From: Cinclus cinclus
Taxonomy: Eukaryota > Chordata > Aves > Passeriformes > Cinclidae
Direction of reading: 5' to 3'
Assembly (NCBI RefSeq): GCF_963662255.1
Contig: NC_085049.1
Location: 22,476,142 to 22,540,141 of the forward strand
Length of the DNA: 64,000 nucleotides
This document shows positions 57,701-64,000 of the stretch, one piece after another (position 1 is the first letter of the stretch; each line of letters opens with the position of its first letter). The notes under the pieces were generated by a model. The model worked only from the letters and a program-made list of their open reading frames with translations, had not been told where the DNA came from and searched no databases. Made by a program: the position numbers and the translations under genes.

Positions 57701-60700
57701 GGCAACTTCCCAGAGTTAGTTACAGAGCCAGAGACTAAACTTGAGAGTATCATTAATTATGAGAGCATCTCTTATGCAGTATTAGTCTTTGGGGCAGACT
57801 TCTGTTTTTGTTTCTCTGCTTGTTTTCCTTTTGTGCTACACATTTGTACCTCACTGGAATTTTTAGTCCCCATAGTTTCTCTTGATTTTCCCTGACCCTC
57901 TAGAGGTCCTACCCATCCTATGCCATTGCTGTGTCCTAGAAAATACAATTCTGCTTATTCAGAAGAATGGATTTTGACTTATTCCACATCACCAAGTAAC
58001 TACAATTTCTGTATCCAGTCACATATGATGCAAATAGATTTTGCCTTTCTACAAATTTCTGTCGATATTTCTAAGTTGTTAATTAAATAGTACAGATCAA
58101 AGGTCTGTTATATGCAAAGAGATAAGCACATAATTGTTCTGGCAACTCTTCTTAGGATTGCAGGTTCTCAGTAATTTGGAAAATGTTAGCATGGCTGTAA
58201 TTTATTATCAAAAATCTGAGATTGTGCTACACAGAGCATCTTTTATTTCAATGCAATACAAAGATCCAGGTGACTATATACCAGGCTATACAGAGTTTTA
58301 AATTTAACTTGGCATTTATGGAACTTTCCTTCCCCTCAGAAATGATCCTTTTAAAATACCTGGTCTTTGCTAAACAGCATTAAATATTTAACTTTAATTT
58401 ATAACATATTTGAACATAATGTTCAAAGCATTGACAAGAAAATTAACTAACATGAGTCATGTCTTTAACTGCCCTCAAGATTTCTGTATGCCACTAGAGA
58501 AATTTGAATTAAAATGTTTTTCCCAAAAGGAAGATCAGGGAACTGACAATTTTAAGCGTCTGTATCACTGCAGCAGCAAAATTGTGCAAGTTGAACAGGC
58601 AGAAAAAGCCCCAAGCACATGGATGGTGAAATGCCTGCTTAAGAGATCCCAAGTTATTTCCTTTCTTCTGTACTTTAAGGTACCATATAAAGTGAAGCTT
58701 TTTGTTAATAGCTCACATGTGAAAAGCAATTTCACTGTCCAAAGTCTATGTTGGCATTCATACTTTTTCAGAATTCAGATTAAGCACTGTAAAGGCTTGT
58801 AAATCTCCCAAAATACTGGCTTAAACTATAGCATAAACGATTTGCTTAGAAGCAAATCCTTATTATGTTTACGGCTTTGAAAAAAATATTCTTTATATTT
58901 GCATTAGGAAGTTTTATGCCTCTTTAGTCATAGGTTTAGATCTTTGACTTTATGTGGAAAATTGTTTTCTGGTGTTTTGGTTTGGGTTTTTTTGATTCTT
59001 ACGTAAGTTTTTTAAGAGGAAAAAGTTGAAAGTATCAGCTGAGTTCATCTTTAGCCAAGCTGGATAATACTGAGATTCTGTCTTACGTGTGAAAGAATGA
59101 GGAAACCATTTTTAGTGAATTCTTATTTTTTACCTGGTTGGCAAAGTGAGAATTCTAGGAAAACCTTACACAATATCATACTTGGATTCCACTTCTCACA
59201 GTTTTATTCTCATTTTTAAGAGAGTGTTCACTAACATGTGAAATCTGCAGGGGATTAAAATAATTCAACTAGTAAAATTTGAGTGATAAAGAACTAATTT
59301 TTGAACATTATTTAATTGTCCTTATTAATTTTATTCATAACACTTTACACTGAGATTGCAACATGTGTTGTATTTCCACTGTTCAGAGTTCATGGTCTTG
59401 TCTACCTAGAGTATGTTTCCAACTGCCTGTGTAATTCCACAGTCAGTTCTCTCTTGCAGTAAATTCTGTTGAAAAGATATCTAAGTTTCAATGGATACAG
59501 TTAGTTTGCAAGAAGTAATGTATTTGGAAAATCTCCCCCTACTGTCAAATCCCTTCCTGCCTTCACCCTCACCTCCCACCATGCACTCAGATTTAGTTTT
59601 AAAATCTTTGTTGACAACATCTCTCTGCTAGGAAGGATTCCAAGAAATACTCAACAGTTGCTGTAAAATCTTGCTTTGTATTGCTCACAAGAAGTAGGGA
59701 AATCTTAGTTTGTTTATTGGCTTACATCTCCAAAATCCTTTGTGTTGCTGTGCGCAGAGAAGGATTTTCCTGAAGAGATAAATAATGCTGTCATTAGTCC
59801 TTGTTGTATCTGCTATGACTTAGAGGTGTTTAAAAGCCTCACAGGGATCTTTTGTTTGAACTTCAGACATGAGTTTGGTCCAGGGAGTGACCAGGAGTGA
59901 TACCCATTATCCCTTACTCCTGAGAAACCCTATCCCTGTGAGAGAGGCTTTGGCTTGAAAATTTTGTTGGAGTTCAGGGGAAAAAATGTCTTGGATAACC
60001 ACTCTGCAGATAACCCAAGGATGTGTAAAACAGAATGATGCTGTTAATTCAAAACTCTGAATCTCCACTCTGGCTTGTAAGGTTTGTCAAGCAGACAAGG
60101 AGCACTTCACTGTGCCCACTTGTTCCATTAATGTTTCAGCAGTGCAGAGCTACAGGGTATCCTTTTGTTGCTGTTTTTCCCCTCTAGAAATTGAATGAGG
60201 TCCTTTTATTCCCGTGGTTAATTGTGTCCAGGGTTTAATGTCAGTCATATGAACCTTTGAGCAGTGTGAATTGCTGCTTCTGACTAAACATTTGGACTCA
60301 GACTCAAAAGACAAGAGATGCCATTTACCAGGTGCAGGACACAGCAGTTGGGAAAGTGTTTTAAATTCAGATAGAGGAGTCCAAGCACACAAGAGTTGAA
60401 GGGTGAAAAACAATCTTGGGGCTTAATTAGAGTTTATTGAATACTGTAGTTTGACTGCAGCAGCCTTGATGTTTAGTGGAAAGAATAGCCTTTAAATAAA
60501 CAAACTGAAAACAGTACCAACACATACACCCCACCTTGCCTTCTTCCCAGAAAAGAAAATAACAAAAAATACCCCAAACAACAACAAAAAACTCCTGCTC
60601 CCCTGACTTGCAAGAGGTTTTTTTTGGTTCTGCATAGCACAGCTAAAAGCTTACTGGAGAGCCCTTTTTGGCAAGTGATTTTTAAAAAGACAAAATTTCT

Positions 60701-61956
60701 GTGATGTAAAGGCTTTACTATTAGGTTTCTCTGAATTTCCAGAGAAATGCAAGTTTTAATTCGACATGATTTTATAACAGTTGTAAGAAAAATACGAATA
60801 GCAAAACTAAAGCCAAAATACTTCAGATTGTGAATTCTTACATAGGTGAGGTTATATAAAGATGTGACATACTGGTTAATCAAAAAAGTACTAAATAATT
60901 ATAAATACTCAAACATACAGCCTGCAAGATATAAAAATGCAAATATATCACTGAAGAATCTGTATTTATCAAACTATAATCAAACGTAGCAGGTTACAAC
61001 ATTTGAAATATTCCATAAAGATTATTTCAAGGAGAGAGATGTTCTGCTGGAGAAATGTTGAGAGACAGAATTGATTCAGAACAACTGTATTTTACAGGCA
61101 CTGGGATGATGTCTTCTGTCAGTGCCCAACTTGTGATTTGTCTAATTTTGAAGCACTGTTTAGGTAAAGATCAGCACCCTGTGGATAGAGATTCTATTGA
61201 GCAATTTATTTTGCAGGAAGAAGAAATGGTGGTGCTTTACTTCATGAGTGACATCATGGGTTACTTGTTAGGCGCTTTCTCACTTTCTCTCCACCAGCCA
61301 GTGTAGCTGGACCAGAGCCCTGTGCTGGGGCCATAATTGCTGGGTGACTGCTTCCTGAACTGCAGTGTTGAGGGCTCTTTAAAGTTTCTACTTATGCAAG
61401 GTTTTTAGTTATTCATTATGTATAGTCCATGAGCATTTCCTCCCACTCTGACTCACCCAGTTGTATTGATTTGCTAGATAAATGAAGAAGCTGATGAGTG
61501 GGAAAACAGAGCTCATCCTGCTCATAGAGGCTTGAGTTACAGGCCTTGGGCTCTAGGGGAGGGAATACCTTCCGCCATTAATGCAGTTTTTAAAGGGAAT
61601 CACTATGAGAGATCAGTTTCTTCAAATTGTTGTTGCTTTGTTTCAGTCTTGTATAGTTTTTAAGGTTGTGTATTTTCTTTCAGAAAACTGAGAAGTGGGA
61701 GAGCGAGAAGTCTGAGGAAGACATGGAAGAGTATATCTGGGAAAACAGTCGTTCTCAGAAAAATGCCTTGGACACATTGCTTCGAATAAAAGCCTCAGAG
61801 AATGTCAGCAATGTCACTAAGGAGGAGCTGCTGGCATCTGAAGTGGTTAAGAATTACAGAAACTCGGTCATTGCGCTTAAAAATGAAGGTGAAACAGAAA
61901 GTAACATGTCTCAGTACAAAGAATCTGTGAAGAAACTGCTGAATATACAAGCATGA
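48570..61956 (+). CDS. MRPS35: Mitochondrial ribosomal protein S35 (mS35), complete
   Basis: Gene-level entry: join 48570-48729, 50202-50245, 51111-51278, 51682-51742, 52676-52815, 53226-53335, 53802-53871 and 61684-61956. The joined frame is 1023 nt plus stop, 341 residues against about 323 in human, with all phases consistent. mS35 is a mitochondrion-specific protein of the 28S small ribosomal subunit, imported through an N-terminal presequence. Residues 1-50 or so are rich in Arg, Ala and Ser and poor in acids, as a presequence should be. The body matches human MRPS35 closely: [76 protein letters not shown] and [12 protein letters not shown]. The start ATG lies in a CpG island inside a GGGATGGCGGAG context resembling a YY1 site, common in housekeeping genes. 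An AATAAA lies 154 nt after the stop. Intron 7 (7.8 kb) is by far the longest. Confidence 0.97.
48730..50201. other. MRPS35 intron 1
   Basis: The CpG island tapers off in the first tens of bases. Nothing else was recognised. Confidence 0.85.
50202..50245 (+). CDS. MRPS35: MRPS35 exon 2
   Basis: A 44-nt exon between acceptor TTTCAG and donor GTAAGT. With the split Gly codon it reads [15 protein letters not shown] and ends in phase 0. It is strongly basic and continues the presequence or mature N-terminus. Sequence match to human is weak here. Phase and splice sites carry the call. Confidence 0.8.
50318..50395 (+). repeat. Unclassified short repeat, copy 2
   Basis: Partner of 42905-42985: AGGAGCCCCTTCTGCAGCCA and GTGAAACAATCTCCTGGGAC. 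It lies just after MRPS35 exon 2. Confidence 0.65.
50749..51009 (+). repeat. Unclassified duplicated segment, copy B (MRPS35 intron 2)
   Basis: Direct-orientation partner of 46380-46655, about 4.4 kb away and ending about 100 nt before MRPS35 exon 3. It is either a local duplication or two insertions of one interspersed family. Confidence 0.8.
51111..51278 (+). CDS. MRPS35: MRPS35 exon 3
   Basis: 168 nt, 56 codons, phase 0 at both ends, acceptor GGTTAG and donor GTAAGA. It encodes [20 protein letters not shown] through [20 protein letters not shown] to NLELIK, a close match to human LPPRTEKMAVDQDW and PVRMGYPVKKGVP. Confidence 0.95.
51279..51681. other. MRPS35 intron 3
   Basis: AT-rich, with a TTTG/GGTT-rich patch only in the following intron. 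Nothing was recognised here. Confidence 0.85.
51682..51742 (+). CDS. MRPS35: MRPS35 exon 4
   Basis: 61 nt, acceptor TTTCAG and donor GTGAGG. It reads [20 protein letters not shown] plus one base of an Asp codon, matching human [20 protein letters not shown]. Confidence 0.95.
51743..52675. other. MRPS35 intron 4
   Basis: Contains a GTTT/GGTT-rich patch near 51,775-51,815 and the CR1 piece at 52.26-52.48 kb. Confidence 0.85.
52260..52475 (+). mobile_element. CR1 3' fragment in MRPS35 intron 4
   Basis: GAGGGTGGTGAGACACTGGA, AGAACTTGCCCAGAGAAGCT, ATCCTGGAAGTCTTCAAGCT and the terminal CACTTCCAACCCAAACCATT appear in CR1 order, ending in a TATGATCCTAT tail. Confidence 0.85.
52676..52815 (+). CDS. 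MRPS35: MRPS35 exon 5
   Basis: 140 nt, acceptor TGTACAG and donor GTAAGT. It reads [20 protein letters not shown] through [20 protein letters not shown] to VVTLR and closely matches the human protein. Confidence 0.96.
52816..53225. other. MRPS35 intron 5
   Basis: Nothing recognised. Confidence 0.85.
53226..53335 (+). CDS. MRPS35: MRPS35 exon 6
   Basis: 110 nt, acceptor CTTGAAG and donor GTGAGC. It reads [20 protein letters not shown] through [16 protein letters not shown] plus two bases of an Arg codon. This is the most conserved stretch of the protein by eye. Confidence 0.96.
53336..53801. other. MRPS35 intron 6
   Basis: Nothing recognised. Confidence 0.85.
53802..53871 (+). CDS. MRPS35: MRPS35 exon 7
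   Basis: 70 nt, acceptor TTCCAG and donor GTAAGC. It completes the split Arg codon and reads [20 protein letters not shown] ending ESW in phase 0. Confidence 0.96.
53872..61683. other. MRPS35 intron 7
   Basis: 7.8 kb AT-rich intron. It holds the second copy of an unclassified repeat at 56.1 kb. The 130-codon frame at 58410-58802 shows no known domain and is treated as chance. Confidence 0.8.
56112..56220 (+). repeat. Unclassified repeat, copy 2 (MRPS35 intron 7)
   Basis: Partner of 46985-47098: GAAAGCAGGAATGAGAA, TTTTCCAGTAAGGAAAAACA and ATTCCATGTGGTGTTTCAAC. Confidence 0.6.
61684..61956 (+). CDS. MRPS35: MRPS35 exon 8 (C-terminus and stop)
   Basis: 273 nt from acceptor CTTTCAG to TGA at 61954-61956. 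It encodes 90 residues beginning [20 protein letters not shown] and ending [15 protein letters not shown], aligned with the human C-terminus. The residues after IWENS are the most variable part. Confidence 0.96.
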   Translation, partial: KTEKWESEKSEEDMEEYIWENSRSQKNALDTLLRIKASENVSNVTKEELLASEVVKNYRNSVIALKNEGETESNMSQYKESVKKLLNIQA

Positions 61957-62130
61957 GAGCAGAGTCTGCAGGTGCACCTGATCATTACAAATACATTCAG
62001 CTACTGTGTTAGTATTTCTTAATGATATGGATGGATAAATATTCAGAACCTGAACCAAAAAATGAAACTTGACCCTGAGTTAAGTCCTGTCCATGAATCT
62101 TGTCCTTTGAATAAAGTATATTTGGATTCA
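61957..62130 (+). terminator. MRPS35: MRPS35 3' UTR with poly(A) signal
   Basis: AATAAA at 62110-62115, 154 nt after the stop, is followed at about 62140-62165 by a GT-rich stretch typical of a cleavage downstream element. The end given is an estimate of the cleavage site. Confidence 0.75.
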
Positions 62131-64000
62131 TACTATAACTGGAATGTTTTGTTCTGTGTTTTGTTAGCATGGGAGATCCTGGTTCAGCCTTCTGCTTCAT
62201 CACATTCTGATTTCTCACACTTCTTTTGGCATCTAATATAGGGAAACAATGTCAAAACTAATGTCATTAGTTAGGCTTCCAGTTCCTTTAATTAAAAGTC
62301 CGAAAAGAGCTCTAAATGCTTTTCAAATGCCATTCAGATTTTTTCCTTATGTGTAAAATGAGGATAATGTTGTCTAAGTAGTCTGACTTGGAGAGGTGTT
62401 GAAGCACTTGGGACAGTTAAGGTTCTCAGTTGTTATTGTGAGGGCAAACAAATATCCTGTATAAAAGCACCTGTCTCTAAAATGAGATAAAATAAGTAAA
62501 ATAAGTAGTAAGAGTAAAGAGTACTCTCTTTAAAAAAAAGAGTCAAATAAGGTAAAAAATGGGATGGTAATGGGAAGGTGAACCAGCAGTTACTGAGAAA
62601 AATCCCAGAGTACCGGGGACAGGAAGAATGATGAGAGTTGGTGAGGTGGGTTTGTGACTAAATAGGGATGGACTGAGCCTTGTTACCCTCAGGCCTGCTG
62701 ACTTCTCTCTTGAATGTACCCAGGCTTTTTGAGGAAAGAAAAAAGTTTGTAGCATCCTATGATGCTACATGTCTCTCCACAGAGAAAAAATTATATGGAT
62801 GTTTTATCATATATTTGGTAATTATAATTGAAAGAAACATCTTTAAAACACTGGAATTACACTTTTATTGCCTTCTCACAATTAAGAAAAAAAACCAAAA
62901 CAAACCTACCAAACCTTGAAAGGACATAAATAAATCTTGCTTTTATTCTACCTTCCTGGCTTAGTAAGATTTCAACTTAGAGAGAAAGTCATTCTCTAGA
63001 AGGGGTGGAGGGAGTTAAGGATTCTGCATACCTATAAGAGAGCTGACCATGTGGCCCTGCCAGCAGCTTGTTGAGAAGCAGCAGTGTAAGAATAAGGACA
63101 TTGAAAGCTGAGGGGAATTGATTCCTGCAACGTTCTGTGTGCTGGACTCACTCCCTGCTAGGATTTCTCACTGTGTGCTCTTGTGTGTACATACAGCCAA
63201 GAAGTGGATTTGCTCCCACTGCCAAAATACTGTCAGTTTAGGAAGGATTCTTCTTAGGTCAAGATTGTTTTCATATGGTGAGAGACCAAGTTTAATGCAG
63301 CATTTTAATTCCTATGAGAATTTGCCTGAGCTGAAGGTAAGACTGAAAATGTTTGTCCTGTAATCCAAATTTTGCACTGACTGACTTGGTTCTTCCTTTT
63401 GGATGTGTATTAATGTAAAGTTTTAGCAGAAGCTTAATATGGGGAAGGTTTCAGCTGTTATCAGGTTGCTCCTTTATCCAGGGACAATGAGGGTAATGTT
63501 TAAAATTCCCATTTGAAATGGGAACATCTGTGTAATTCTAAATCTTCTCTGAATAGCTGTGAAACCAAAACGACTGAGGAAGTACAGTTTGACTGGAGAG
63601 AATGGTACGGGTGGTGCCTGGAGTTGTGCCTGGCTCTGTTCCAGAGGCAGTTTGGTTCTAGTTATGTACACAGGAGAAATCTGTTCCCTTAATTAGCTTT
63701 GTCAGTGCCTGCAGGAGGGCTGCCCTAGGAGCCAGCCTGGGGAGCCAAGTGGTGTGCACATGAGCAAGGCCCTGAAATGTCTTAAGAAACCCCAAGCCCC
63801 TAAGTTTGCTTTTTTCCACAGAGCTTTCTTTCTGTACTCAGGACATGTGAGAGCACCTGAGAAAATCCTCTGCAGCAGAGAACATCTCAGTTTTCCTTTA
63901 CTTTTCAAAGAATGAACCTAAGCAGAACTCTGGAAGTCATGGCTGAAACAACAATTTGACCTCACTATGAATAATGTCTGGTAGAAAGAACAGCACAGCA
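62131..64000. other. Intergenic downstream of MRPS35
   Basis: No supported gene. In human the next gene in this direction is MANSC4 on the opposite strand. No exon of it was recognised here, so it may lie beyond the window. Confidence 0.6.

Noticed and set aside
58410..58802. 130-codon plus-strand frame in MRPS35 intron 7
   Set aside because: No known domain, no splice signals tied to MRPS35, and composition like the surrounding intron.

Overview
The window is nuclear vertebrate DNA, very probably avian. Spliced genes have GT/AG introns, there are many 3' fragments of chicken-repeat-1 (CR1) LINEs, one longer CR1 copy keeps reverse-transcriptase remnants, and a CpG island covers the one housekeeping promoter. 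No bacterial operon, CRISPR array, tRNA, rRNA or recognisable retroviral gene was seen. The species cannot be fixed from sequence alone.

Positions 1-33,608 hold the 5' part of a KCNQ1-type voltage-gated potassium channel gene on the minus strand. Five coding exons were located (33226-33608, 16793-16883, 5830-5956, 3988-4066, 2033-2129). They encode the N-terminus, S1, S2, S3, S4 and the start of the S4-S5 linker. Exons 2-5 are 91, 127, 79 and 97 nt, the sizes I know for human KCNQ1 exons 2-5. The pore, calmodulin-binding and assembly exons lie beyond the left edge. The introns are long and contain a sense-oriented CR1 with ORF2 remnants (about 6.2-7.7 kb), small CR1 pieces and microsatellites.

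Positions 33.6-43.9 kb are intergenic, with CR1 fragments and no supported gene. At 44,067-45,236 on the minus strand lies an intact 389-residue seven-transmembrane receptor of the GPR19 type. Its C-terminal tail appears frameshifted relative to human GPR19. A splice acceptor just before the ATG implies an upstream non-coding exon.

Positions 48,570-61,956 on the plus strand carry a complete eight-exon MRPS35 gene (mitochondrial small-subunit protein mS35, 341 residues). It starts in a CpG island that directly abuts a CR1 fragment and ends with an AATAAA signal at 62,110. Positions 62.1-64 kb show no supported gene.

The three genes are not an operon and share no obvious pathway. Their linkage is the main point of interest. 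MRPS35 and GPR19 are on human 12p. KCNQ1 is on 11p15.5, a region paralogous to 12p: KCNQ1 neighbours CDKN1C there, and GPR19 neighbours CDKN1B on 12p. A KCNQ1-type gene here is therefore best read as a candidate second KCNQ1 copy (ohnolog), not KCNQ1 itself. That is an inference to be tested by phylogeny and synteny. Further points are a near-perfect 31-bp inverted repeat at 46.8 kb and pairs of unclassified duplicated segments around MRPS35.
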